Positions 7,594 through 17,300 of a DNA stretch of 64,000 bases are shown piece by piece (positions within the stretch are counted from its first letter, which is position 1; each line of letters starts with the position of its first letter). This DNA comes from Streptomyces africanus. GTDB taxonomy: Bacteria; Actinomycetota; Actinomycetes; Streptomycetales; Streptomycetaceae. The stretch covers positions 1-64,000 of the forward strand of contig NZ_MUKA01000054.1 in the NCBI RefSeq assembly GCF_002150735.1, written 5' to 3'. Made by a program: the position numbers and the translations under genes. The notes beneath the pieces are model-generated. The model was given only the letters and a program-made list of their open reading frames with translations. It was not told where the DNA came from and ran no database searches.

Positions 7594-9057
7594 GTGTTTC
7601 TGACCATCACGACCACCGGCACCCCGGAGCACCCCGCCACCGAACTCGGCTTCCTGCTGCACAAGCATCCCGAGAAGGCGCAGGCGTTCTCCACCTCCTA
7701 CGGCACGGCCCACGTCCTCTACCCCGAGGCCGACGACCGGCGCTGCACGGCGGCGCTGCTGCTGGAGGTCGACGCGGTGGCCCTGGTCCGGCGCGGCAAG
7801 GGCAAGGGCCGGGGCGGCGCCCCGGACGCGGCACTCGCGAGTTACGTCAACGACCGCCCGTACGCCGCCTCCTCCCTCCTCGCCGTGGCGCTGAGCGGCG
7901 TGTTCTCCAGCGCGATGAAGGGCGTCTGCAACGCCCGGCCCGAACTGCCCGCCGTGCCCCGGCCGTTGCGCATCGAGGTGCCGGCGCTGCCCGCCCGGGG
8001 CGGCCCCGCGCTGGTACGACGGCTCTTCGAGCCGCTGGGCTGGACGGTCACCGCCGAGCCCGTGCCGCTGGACACCGCATTCCCGCAGTGGGGCGACTCG
8101 CGCTACGTCCGGCTCGAACTGGAGTCCGCGGACCGCACCCTCGCCGAGGCCCTGCGCCACCTCTACGTCCTGCTGCCGGTCCTGGACGACGCCAAGCACT
8201 ACTGGGTCGCCTCCGACGAGGTCGACAAGCTGCTGCGCGCCGGCGAGGGCTGGCTGCCCGGCCACCCGGAGCAGAAGCTGATCACCAGCCGCTACCTCTC
8301 GCGCCGCTGGTCGCTGACCCGGCAGGCGACGGAGCGGCTGGAGCTGGTGCGGCTGGCGGAGGCGGACGACAGCGAGGTCGAGGAGATCGACAACGCGGTG
8401 GAGGCGGAGACCGAGACCGAGGAGCGGCCGACCCCGCTGGCCGTGCAGCGCCGGGAGGCGATCACGGCCGCGCTCAAGTCGTCCGGTGCCGCCCGGGTGC
8501 TCGATCTCGGCTGCGGCCAGGGGCAGTTGGTGCAGGCGCTGCTCAAGGACCCGGCGTTCACGGAGATCGTGGGCCTGGACGTGTCGATGCGCGCGCTCAC
8601 CATCGCGTCCCGGCGGCTGAAGCTGGACCGCATGGGGGAGCGGCAGGCCGCGCGCGTCAAGCTCCTCCAGGGCTCGCTCGCCTACACGGACAACCGGCTC
8701 AAGGGGTACGACGCCGCCGTGCTCAGCGAGGTGATCGAGCACCTCGACCTGCCCCGGCTGCCCGCCCTGGAGTACGCCGTGTTCGGCGCAGCACGGCCCA
8801 GGACCGTCCTCGTGACGACCCCGAACGTCGAGTACAACGTGCGCTGGGAGAGCCTCCCGGCCGGCCACGTCCGGCACGGCGACCACCGCTTCGAGTGGAC
8901 CCGTGCGGAGTTCCGGGCCTGGGCGCAGGCGGTGGCCGAACGGCACGGATACGGGGCCGAGTTCGTACCCGTCGGCCCGGACGACCCGGAGGTGGGACCG
9001 CCCACCCAGATGGCCGTGTTCACCCTGACCACCCCGAAGGAGGCGAAGGCGGCATGA
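7594..9057 (+). CDS. hen1: Bacterial Hen1: 3'-terminal RNA ribose 2'-O-methyltransferase
   Basis: A 488-residue protein of the bacterial RNA-repair complex. It methylates the 2'-OH at the 3' end of a cleaved RNA before ligation, protecting the repaired RNA from renewed cleavage. The N-terminal half (from MFLTITTTGTPEHPATEL) matches the Pnkp-binding/ligase-activating domain. The C-terminal half is a SAM methyltransferase with VLDLGCGQGQLVQAL and the metal-binding SEVIEHLD plus a later His in HGDHRFEW. The start is GTG 7594, after AAAGG, which gives the usual N-terminus. The stop overlaps pnkp (ATGA), so the two are co-translated. Confidence 0.95.
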   Translation: MFLTITTTGTPEHPATELGFLLHKHPEKAQAFSTSYGTAHVLYPEADDRRCTAALLLEVDAVALVRRGKGKGRGGAPDAALASYVNDRPYAASSLLAVALSGVFSSAMKGVCNARPELPAVPRPLRIEVPALPARGGPALVRRLFEPLGWTVTAEPVPLDTAFPQWGDSRYVRLELESADRTLAEALRHLYVLLPVLDDAKHYWVASDEVDKLLRAGEGWLPGHPEQKLITSRYLSRRWSLTRQATERLELVRLAEADDSEVEEIDNAVEAETETEERPTPLAVQRREAITAALKSSGAARVLDLGCGQGQLVQALLKDPAFTEIVGLDVSMRALTIASRRLKLDRMGERQAARVKLLQGSLAYTDNRLKGYDAAVLSEVIEHLDLPRLPALEYAVFGAARPRTVLVTTPNVEYNVRWESLPAGHVRHGDHRFEWTRAEFRAWAQAVAERHGYGAEFVPVGPDDPEVGPPTQMAVFTLTTPKEAKAA

Positions 9058-11594
9058 CCGACGTACGCGAGGGGCGGGTCCTGCCCGTCACCGACCTCTC
9101 CCTGGTGGTGCTCGTCGGCGCCTCCGGCTCCGGCAAGTCCACGTTCGCGCGCAGGCACTTCAAGCCGACCGAGATCATCTCGTCGGACTTCTGCCGCGGT
9201 CTCGTCTCGGACGACGAGAACGACCAGAGCGCCACCAAGGACGCCTTCGATGTCCTGCACTACATCGCGGGCAAGCGCCTCGCGGCCGGCCGCCGCACCG
9301 TCGTGGACGCGACCAGCGTGCAGTCCGACGCCCGCCGTCAGCTCGTCGAGCTGGCCAGACGGTACGACGTGCTGCCGATCGCCATCGTGCTCGACGTGCC
9401 CGAGGAGGTGTGCGCCGAGCGCAACGCGGCCCGCACCGACCGCGCGGACATGCCCCGCAGGGTCATCCAGCGCCACACCCGCGAACTGCGCCGCTCCCTC
9501 AGGCACCTGGAGCGCGAGGGCTTCCGCAAGGTGCACGTCCTGCGCGGCGTGGAGGACGTCGAGACCGCCACCGTCGTCACCGAGAAGCGCTTCAACGACC
9601 TGACCCACCTCACCGGCCCCTTCGACATCATCGGCGACATCCACGGCTGCTCCGCCGAACTGGAGTCGCTGCTCGGCAAGCTGGGCTACACCGACGGCGT
9701 CCACCCCGAGGGCCGGACCGCCGTCTTCGTCGGCGACCTGGTCGACCGGGGCCCCGACAGCCCGGGCGTCCTGCGCCGCGTGATGGCCATGGTGAAGTCG
9801 GGCAACGCCCTGTGCGTGCCGGGCAACCACGAGAACAAGTACGGGCGGTACCTCAAGGGCCGCAAGGTCCAGCACACCCATGGCCTCGCCGAGACCATCG
9901 AGCAGATGGCGGGCGAGAGCGAGGAGTTCGCCGCCGAGGTACGGCAGTTCATCGACGGCCTCGTCAGCCACTACGTCCTCGACGGCGGCCGCCTGGTCGT
10001 CTGCCACGCCGGGCTGCCCGAGAGGTACCACGGCCGCACCTCCGGCCGGGTCCGCAGCCACGCCCTGTACGGCGACACGACCGGGGAGACCGACGAGTTC
10101 GGCCTGCCGGTGCGCTACCCGTGGGCGGAGGAGTACCGGGGCCGGGCGGCCGTCGTCTACGGCCACACCCCGGTCCCGGAGGCCACCTGGCTCAACAACA
10201 CCATCTGCCTGGACACCGGCGCCGTCTTCGGCGGCAAGCTCACCGCGCTGCGCTGGCCGGAGCGCGAGCTGGTCGACGTCCCCGCCGAGCGGGTCTGGTA
10301 CGAGCCGGCGAGGCCGCTGCGCTCCGAGGCCCCCGGCGGGCAGGACGGCCGCCCGCTGGACCTGGCGGACGTGCGGGGCCGGCGGGTCGTGGAGACCCGG
10401 CACCAGGGCCGGATCTCGATCCGCGAGGAGAACGCGGCGGCGGCCCTGGAGGTCATGAGCCGCTTCGCGGTGGACCCGCGGCTGCTGCCGTACCTCCCGC
10501 CGACGATGGCCCCGACCGCGACCTCAAACGTCGAGGGCTACCTGGAGCACCCGGCGGAGGCCTTCGCGCAGTACGCGGCGGACGGTGTCGCCCGGGTCGT
10601 GTGCGAGGAGAAGCACATGGGATCCAGGGCGGTCGCCCTGGTGTGCCGTGACGCGGAGACGGCCCGCAAGCGCTTCGGCGTCGACGGCCCCACGGGTTCC
10701 CTCTACACCCGCACCGGCCGCCCGTTCCTCGACGACGACGCCCTCACCGAGGAGATCCTCGGCCGAGTGCGCACGGCGATCGGCGAGGCCGGGCTCTGGG
10801 ACCAGTTGGAGACGGACTGGCTGCTGCTGGACGCCGAGCTGATGCCCTGGTCGCTGAAGGCGTCCGGGCTGCTGCGGTCGCAGTACGCCGCCGTGGGCGC
10901 CGCGTCCGGCGCGGTGCTCCCCGGCGCGCTGGCCGCACTGGAGGGAGCGGCGGCACGGGGCGTCGACGTGACCGGGCTGCTGTCCCGCACCCGCGAACGG
11001 TCCGCCGACGCGGCCGCGTTCACCGAGGCGTACCGCCGCTACTGCTGGACCACGGACGGCCTGGACGGCGTCCGCCTGGCACCGTTCCAGATCCTCGCGG
11101 TCCAGGGCCGCAGCCTCGCCGGACTGCCGCACGACGAGCAGCTCGCCCTGCTCGACCGGCTCGTCGAGCACGACGGCAGCGGCCTGCTCCAGACCACCCG
11201 GCGGCTCTACGTCGACACCGCCGACCCGCAGTCCGTGCGGGCCGGTGTCGACTGGTGGCTGGAGATGACCGGCCGCGGCGGCGAGGGCATGGTCGTCAAG
11301 CCCGTCGGCGCACTCGTGCGGGACAACCAGGGCCGCCTGGTGCAGCCCGGCATCAAGTGCCGGGGCCGCGAGTACCTGCGGATCATCTACGGCCCCGAGT
11401 ACACGCGCCCGGAGAACCTGGCCCGCCTGCGCTCGCGGTTCCTCAACCACAAGCGGTCCCTGGCGATCCGCGAGTACGCGCTCGGCCTGGAGGCCCTGGA
11501 CCGGCTGGCCGGGGGCGAGCCGCTGTGGCGGGTGCACGAGGCGGTGTTCGGGGTGCTGGCGCTGGAGTCGGAGCCGGTGGACCCGAGGCTGTGA
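9054..11594 (+). CDS. pnkp: Polynucleotide kinase-phosphatase-ligase Pnkp
   Basis: An 846-residue three-domain RNA end-healing and sealing enzyme. An N-terminal kinase domain carries GASGSGKST at residues 22-30. A central metallophosphoesterase has GDIHGC, GDLVDRGPDS and GNHENK. A C-terminal adenylyltransferase has the nucleotidyl lysine in EEKHMGSRAV. It forms the sealing complex with Hen1, whose gene it overlaps by four bases. Known substrates of such complexes are tRNAs or other RNAs cut by ribotoxins. The domain order and length are complete and no key motif is missing. Confidence 0.95.
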   Translation: MTDVREGRVLPVTDLSLVVLVGASGSGKSTFARRHFKPTEIISSDFCRGLVSDDENDQSATKDAFDVLHYIAGKRLAAGRRTVVDATSVQSDARRQLVELARRYDVLPIAIVLDVPEEVCAERNAARTDRADMPRRVIQRHTRELRRSLRHLEREGFRKVHVLRGVEDVETATVVTEKRFNDLTHLTGPFDIIGDIHGCSAELESLLGKLGYTDGVHPEGRTAVFVGDLVDRGPDSPGVLRRVMAMVKSGNALCVPGNHENKYGRYLKGRKVQHTHGLAETIEQMAGESEEFAAEVRQFIDGLVSHYVLDGGRLVVCHAGLPERYHGRTSGRVRSHALYGDTTGETDEFGLPVRYPWAEEYRGRAAVVYGHTPVPEATWLNNTICLDTGAVFGGKLTALRWPERELVDVPAERVWYEPARPLRSEAPGGQDGRPLDLADVRGRRVVETRHQGRISIREENAAAALEVMSRFAVDPRLLPYLPPTMAPTATSNVEGYLEHPAEAFAQYAADGVARVVCEEKHMGSRAVALVCRDAETARKRFGVDGPTGSLYTRTGRPFLDDDALTEEILGRVRTAIGEAGLWDQLETDWLLLDAELMPWSLKASGLLRSQYAAVGAASGAVLPGALAALEGAAARGVDVTGLLSRTRERSADAAAFTEAYRRYCWTTDGLDGVRLAPFQILAVQGRSLAGLPHDEQLALLDRLVEHDGSGLLQTTRRLYVDTADPQSVRAGVDWWLEMTGRGGEGMVVKPVGALVRDNQGRLVQPGIKCRGREYLRIIYGPEYTRPENLARLRSRFLNHKRSLAIREYALGLEALDRLAGGEPLWRVHEAVFGVLALESEPVDPRL

Positions 11595-11605
11595 CCCGTG
11601 GAGCC

Positions 11606-11652
11606 GACTTCCGGCCGGAGGCGCGCACCTGGCGCGAACCTGGCCGGAAGTC
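11606..11652. terminator. Hairpin terminator after hen1-pnkp
   Basis: GACTTCCGGCC at 11606-11616 pairs perfectly with GGCCGGAAGTC at 11642-11652, 11 nt downstream of the pnkp stop, with a 25-nt loop. It separates the RNA-repair operon from the conflict-type locus that begins at 11748. Confidence 0.6.
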
Positions 11653-11747
11653 GTGAGCCCGGTCCCAACCGTCCCTGGTGAACCGTTGGTTGCCGTGCTA
11701 ACTTCGCTGGTCGGTCAGGCAGGTGAACCGACTCAGGGGGAAAGTCG

Positions 11748-13265
11748 GTGCGGACAGGTGCGGCCGCCGGCGATCCCGGTGGCGACGGCGGGCATCAGCC
11801 GCCCTTCGAGCTGCTGTTACAGCTCACCGAAGTCCTCAGCGAGCTGGGCTGCGTGGAGGACGCGCCGAGCCGGGTGCAGTTCGCCGGCCTGCTGGGAGGC
11901 CAGCTCGGCCGGCAGGTGGACATCCGCGGCGTCAGGCTCCGTGAGGACGTCGTGACTCTGGTGACCGCCGCGCTGAGTGTGGCGGGCGGGGAACACGTAC
12001 TGGTCGGCGTGGTCCGCATCCTCGAAGGCGCCCCGGCCGGAGACGAACTCGCACGGCTGATCGCCCCCGCCCCCGCCCTGCCCGGACCGCTGTCCAAGGA
12101 GGACGAGAAGAGCGCCCGCGTCGCGCTCACCCGCGGCGACCTGCCCGCCGCACGGTTACGGGACGGTCTGGCCGAGGAACTCGTCGGCGTCGACCTCCCC
12201 GACGGGCTCACCCCCGAACAGCTCTTCGCGCACCTTCTCGAATGGAACGCACAGGACGACGGCCTGCCGCCCGCCGTCGTCCTCCTCGATCACGCGGCCC
12301 GTCTCGCCCGGACCCTCGACCACCGCCTCGCGCTGACCGCCTGGGTCGAGGACTGGGCCGGACGCGAGGGCCTGACCGCCGAACTGGCCGGACGCCGGGA
12401 GAGACGTGCCGAGGTGGTGTGGTCGCCCGACATCCCGCGCACCCTCGTCGTCGCCGTCGAACCGGCCCGGGACGGCAGCACGGACGTGGTCGTGCGGACC
12501 TGGACCAACGCGACCCCGGGCCGGTGGGACCCACGCCCCGGGGAGCCCGACACGATCCCCCTGGACGGCCTCGGCGAAGCGGTGGACGAGGCGCTCCGGA
12601 GCGGCACCCGGCTCTGGCTGGTGCCCCGCGAACCGGACCGGAGCGGACTCCAGGAGCCGCCTGCGTACATAGAGTTCATCCTTCCGTACGACCTGCTGAA
12701 CCACGATGTGGCGGGGTTGACGTTCGCCATCGGCGACGGTCAGCCCACTCCGCTCGGCCTGCGGTACGGGGTCCATCTACGCAGTCTCGAACGCATGCGT
12801 ACGGACAACGCCGTGGTCCGGCAGCAGTGGAAGCGGCGTTGGGCGGCTCTGAAGCAGCACGGGATCACGGTGCACGCCTGGAGACAAGCGGACGCCCGGC
12901 GGCTGCGCGCGTGGCAGATCGCGCTCGCCGGGGAATCGAGAAGTACGGCAGTGCTGTTGGACGCGCCGACCGGGGCGCCGGCCCGGGAGGCACTCAAAGC
13001 GGCGATCGCGGAGGGGATCGGGCTGGCTGTCTGGGACCGCAGAGGTGTGTTCATAGAGGAACGGCGCGAAGTGGTGACCGCGGTCTTCGCGGCCGTCACG
13101 ATGCCCGTGCAGCTTCCTTCCGTCATTCACCGCATGCGCAGGAACGCCGAGAGTGGCGCGGAGAACGCTGTCCAGTACCTGGCCCGGAACGTCGGATTCC
13201 TGTGGGACGACCCCACCCGAGTCGTCGACATCCAGGCCACCGACCCCGGCGATCTCGCCAGCTGA
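11748..13265 (+). CDS. VMAP-like protein with N-terminal effector-associated domain (EAD2)
   Basis: A 505-residue protein. Residues ~15-110 look like effector-associated domain 2, a small helical adaptor that pairs with the same domain on an effector. The rest, including the C-terminal motif VLLDAPTGAP and a late IGLAVWDRRG segment, resembles VMAP (vWA-MoxR-associated protein), the third partner of MoxR/vWA ternary conflict systems. The next genes supply a MoxR ATPase and a vWA-like domain, which supports the call. GTG 11748 is preceded by AGGGGGAAA. It is the first gene of a same-strand run. Molecular role (sensing or linking to an effector) is inferred from the family. Confidence 0.75.
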   Translation: MRTGAAAGDPGGDGGHQPPFELLLQLTEVLSELGCVEDAPSRVQFAGLLGGQLGRQVDIRGVRLREDVVTLVTAALSVAGGEHVLVGVVRILEGAPAGDELARLIAPAPALPGPLSKEDEKSARVALTRGDLPAARLRDGLAEELVGVDLPDGLTPEQLFAHLLEWNAQDDGLPPAVVLLDHAARLARTLDHRLALTAWVEDWAGREGLTAELAGRRERRAEVVWSPDIPRTLVVAVEPARDGSTDVVVRTWTNATPGRWDPRPGEPDTIPLDGLGEAVDEALRSGTRLWLVPREPDRSGLQEPPAYIEFILPYDLLNHDVAGLTFAIGDGQPTPLGLRYGVHLRSLERMRTDNAVVRQQWKRRWAALKQHGITVHAWRQADARRLRAWQIALAGESRSTAVLLDAPTGAPAREALKAAIAEGIGLAVWDRRGVFIEERREVVTAVFAAVTMPVQLPSVIHRMRRNAESGAENAVQYLARNVGFLWDDPTRVVDIQATDPGDLAS

Positions 13266-13281
13266 CCTAGGAGGCTTCGGC

Positions 13282-14373
13282 ATGAGCGCACAGGAACGGA
13301 CGGCAGCGGAGGACTGGCGGGTGTTCCACGCCACCGGGGGCCCGCGCGACGCCCCGCCCGTGCTGCCGGACCCGCCGCCCTGGCGGAGGTTCCGAGGCGG
13401 CCCGGTCGAGACCCCGCCCCCGGACGACGCCGAGGCCGAGCTGCGCCGCCTGGGGTCCGGCGGTCTCACACCCCAGCTCGACGAGGAGCAGATAGACACG
13501 GTCAACGCCGCCCTGCTGCTGCGCCGCCCGCTGCTGATCACCGGCCCTCCCGGCGTCGGCAAGTCGACGCTCGCCTACCTGATCTCGCGTGAGCTGGGGC
13601 TCGGCCGGGTGCTGGAATGGAACATCGTGAGCCGGACCAGCCTGCGTGACGGCTTGTACGTCCACGACGCCATGGGCCGTGCCCAGGCCATCGCCGCCTG
13701 GCAGGCGGGCCTGCGCGACGCGGACCGGACGCAGCCGGTGTTCGAAGACGGCGAACAGACCGTCAACCACACGACGCCGTCAAAAGATCGTCAACTTGCG
13801 CCGGTTATAGGCGAGTTCATTACACTGGGGCCCCTGGGAACCGCCTTGCTGCCCTACGAACGGCCCCGGGTGCTTCTCGTCGACGAACTCGACAAGAGCG
13901 ACATCGACCTGCCGAACGACCTGTTGCACGTTCTGGAGAATGGAAGTTATGAGGTTCCGGAGCTGGTGCGCGACGCCGCCGACACCGCGAGCGTGCACAC
14001 CAGCGACCCGGGGGGCCGGGCCGTGGTGCGCGGCGGGCGGGTCGAGTGCCGGGAGTTCCCGGTCGTGGTGATCACCAGCAACGGGGAGCGGGAATTCCCC
14101 GCCGCCTTCCGCCGCCGCTGTCTGCCGATGGAGATGCACACACCCACCCGGGAGCAACTACTGGCCATGGTGGAAGGGCACTTGGGACTCAGGCCGCGAG
14201 GCACCGAAGACCTCGTCGACCTGTTCGTTCAGCGGATCCAGGCGGGTGGTGTCCACTCCCTCGACCAGTTGCTCAACGCTGTCCAGATGACTACCGCGGG
14301 TGGTTTTCAGGCGGACGGTGACGGGCGTAAGCTCGTCGAAATGCTGCTCCGCGACCTCGCGAAGGGCCGCTGA
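13282..14373 (+). CDS. MoxR-type AAA+ ATPase
   Basis: A 363-residue AAA+ ATPase. Walker A is LITGPPGVGKST, Walker B is RVLLVDELDKSD, and sensor 1 is VVVITSNGEREFP, with an arginine-finger region AAFRRRCLP. This is the MoxR/AAA_5 layout. MoxR ATPases remodel partner proteins, usually with a vWA partner. Here it lies between the VMAP-like protein and a vWA-containing giant protein. GGAGG lies about 7 nt upstream of ATG 13282. The stop overlaps the next start (TGATG), so it is translationally coupled to the FxsT-like gene. Confidence 0.9.
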   Translation: MSAQERTAAEDWRVFHATGGPRDAPPVLPDPPPWRRFRGGPVETPPPDDAEAELRRLGSGGLTPQLDEEQIDTVNAALLLRRPLLITGPPGVGKSTLAYLISRELGLGRVLEWNIVSRTSLRDGLYVHDAMGRAQAIAAWQAGLRDADRTQPVFEDGEQTVNHTTPSKDRQLAPVIGEFITLGPLGTALLPYERPRVLLVDELDKSDIDLPNDLLHVLENGSYEVPELVRDAADTASVHTSDPGGRAVVRGGRVECREFPVVVITSNGEREFPAAFRRRCLPMEMHTPTREQLLAMVEGHLGLRPRGTEDLVDLFVQRIQAGGVHSLDQLLNAVQMTTAGGFQADGDGRKLVEMLLRDLAKGR

Positions 14374-17300
14374 TGACCCGGGAGCGCGCATCCGGACCGG
14401 GCGACGGGGATCCCGCATCGGGATCGTCGCCGCCTCCTTCGGTGTCCCCCGAGCCGCTCGCGCGTGCGAGCGAGCGCGGAGACCGGGTCGCCGCTCCCGA
14501 TCACTTCGTCCCGCGCTGGCAGGAGTTCGCCGACGCGGTGTGGCTCGCCGCGCACTGGAGCCGGTACGCAGGTCCCGGCAGCGCGCCTCCGGAGGCGCCG
14601 GCCCAGGCGGCAGAGGACGCGAGCCCACAGGGCGCAATCCCGCAGGACGCACTCCCGCAGGAAACCGACGCCGACGCCGGACGACCGGACCGGCCACCGG
14701 CGGACGACGACGCACTCCCCGGTCTGCCCGCGGCCGGCGACGCCCTCCCTCCCCAGCCGCCACCCACGAGCCACGCCCCCGACGCGCCGGTCCCTTCCGC
14801 CGACCGGACCGTCGCCCGGGCCGTGAGCCGCTTGTTACCCCACCCCGAAGGCCGCTTCACCCTGCGCCTCGGGCCGCCGCTGCTGCCCCAGGCCGGACCC
14901 GACCCGTCCGGCCCCGGCCGCGTCACGGCCCTGCTCGCACGCGCCCTGCACCAGCTGGCCCGCCGCATCCCCTCCCGCGACAGGCTGGAGCTGGACGAGG
15001 AGACCACCGCCGAACAGGGCCTCGTCGACGGGCTGTGGATGCCGTTTCTGCGGCCCGCCCGGGTCTCCGCCTTCGACCTGGTGCTGCTGCTCGACGACGC
15101 GCCCACGATGCGGATCTGGGAGGAGAGCGCCGCGCGCCTGGCCCACGCTGCCGAGCACAGCGGTGCCTTCCGGAGCGTGCGCACCCTCCGGGTGAACGTG
15201 CCGCGCACCGGTACCGCCACCCTGCGCTGGTCCACGGGACGGGCCGTCACCGACCCCGCCGAACTGCTCGACGGCCGGGGCAGCCGGATCTTCCTCGTCG
15301 TCACCGACGGACTCGCCCACGGCTGGGCCGCCACCGCCGCCGACCAGCTCCTCGGCCGCCTCGCCCACGCCGGCCCCACCGCCCTCGTCCATCTGCTGCC
15401 GCCGCATCTGCGCCACCGCTCCTCGCTCTACCCGTACCCGGCCGTCCTGGAGGCCGGCGGGTTCGGAGCCCCCAACGGCAGCCTCGGGCACTGGGCGCCG
15501 CCCGGCGGCCCCGACCCCATGCGGCCCCTGCCCGAAGCGGGCGACGGCTCCGTCGCCGTCCCGGTGCTCTCCCTGAAGCCCGCCTCCCTCGCCGCCTGGT
15601 CCGATCTGGTCACCGGTGGGCGCGGCGTGCGCCGTTCACTGCCCGTGGTGCTGGCGGGCGCCCTGAGCAAGGGCGCGCCCGCTCCCGGGCTGCGCGCCCC
15701 GCGCCTCCCGCGCGCCGCCACGGCCGCCGTACGGCGCTTCTTCAGCCTGGCCACCCCCTCCGCCCGCCGGCTCGCCACCCAACTCGCCGCCGTGCCCTTC
15801 GACTTCGACCTCGTCGAGCAGCTGCGGCGCCGCGTCATGCCGGAGGCCGGCCCCGACCACCTCGCCGAGATCCTGATGGGCGGGCTGATCGACTGGGAGG
15901 GCGGAGAGGAGGGGCGCCCCGAGTTCGCCGAGGGCGTCCGGGAGGCGCTGCTCGCGACCACCACGCGCAGCCAACTCGCCCAGACGGTCAGCGTGGTGGG
16001 CGAGCTGCCCGCCGCGGGGGAGCGGGGCGTCGCCCTGCGCGCCGCCCTGCACGACCCGCAGCGGACCCGGCTGCCCGACCCCGCCGACCGCGGCTGGGCG
16101 CGCAGCGAACTGGCCGTGATGCGAGCCCTGTCGGGGCCCTACTCCGAGCGGGCCCGGCGCATCGAACCGAATCTGTCCCGGAACCCGCCCGCCGCCGCGG
16201 CGGAACAGGTGGAGAACAGCGCGTCCGCCCATCCACCCCCACAGGTGAATAATCCGGACGAAGCGACTCCATCCAGCCCAACCGACATCAACCCGGAATC
16301 GGCTCAGTCCGATCCGACCGGAGAATCCGCGCCGTCCGAGACGGCCGGCGCCCACCCACAACAGACCCCGGAGGCAGAGCCGCTCATGCAGCGCACCACG
16401 ACCGCAACGCCGGCCCTACTGGTGAACGTGCCCATGCGCAACACCTCGTTCGTCGGCCGTCAGGCGCTGCTGAGGGCCGTGGAGGAGCAGCTCGCCGCCC
16501 AGGACACCGCGGCCGTGCTGCCCAACGCCCTGCACGGCCTCGGCGGCGTCGGCAAGTCCCAGCTGGCGCTGGAGTACATCTACACCCACCAGCGCGACTA
16601 CCGGATCATCTGCTGGATCCCCGCCGAGCGCGAGAGCCTCATCCTGGCGGCGCTGTCCTCCCTCGCCTCCCAGCTGGGCGTCGCCCCGGCCGGTCAGGAC
16701 AGCCTGGGCGCCGCCGCGGCCAACACCGCCGTGCCCGCCGTCCTGGAGGCGCTGCGCACGGGGACGCCGTACGACAACTGGCTGCTGGTCTTCGACAACG
16801 CCGAGGACATCGAGGCGGTGCGCGGCTACTTCCCGCACAACGGGCCGGGCAAGGTCATCGTCACCTCCCGGAACCGGGGCTGGGAACGGGTGGCCACCTC
16901 GCTGCCGGTGAACGTCTTCGAGCGCGACGAGTCCATCGAACTGCTCCAGAAGCGCGCCAAGGACCTGCCCCGGGACGACGCCGACCGGCTCGCCGAGGCG
17001 CTCGGTGACCTGCCGCTCGCCGTGGAGCAGGCGGGCGCCTGGCTCGGGGTGACCGGCATGGAGGTCGACGAGTACCTCGAACTGCTCGCCCAGCGCAGCC
17101 CGGAGATCCTGGAGATCGAGCAGAGCCCCGACTACCCGGTCTCCGTCGCCGCCGCCTGGGACATCTCCCTGGAGCGCATCAGGGAGAACAATCCGGGCGC
17201 CCGCCAGCTCCTCGACATCTGCGCCAGCATGGCTCCCGAGCCGATCCCGAGGTCGATCCTGCGCAGCAGCCGGGGCGTCAACATCACGCCCGAGATCGAC

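Noticed and set aside
8088-9053. Upstream extension of the pnkp frame
   Set aside because: It is out of frame within hen1; the true start is ATG 9054 overlapping the hen1 stop.
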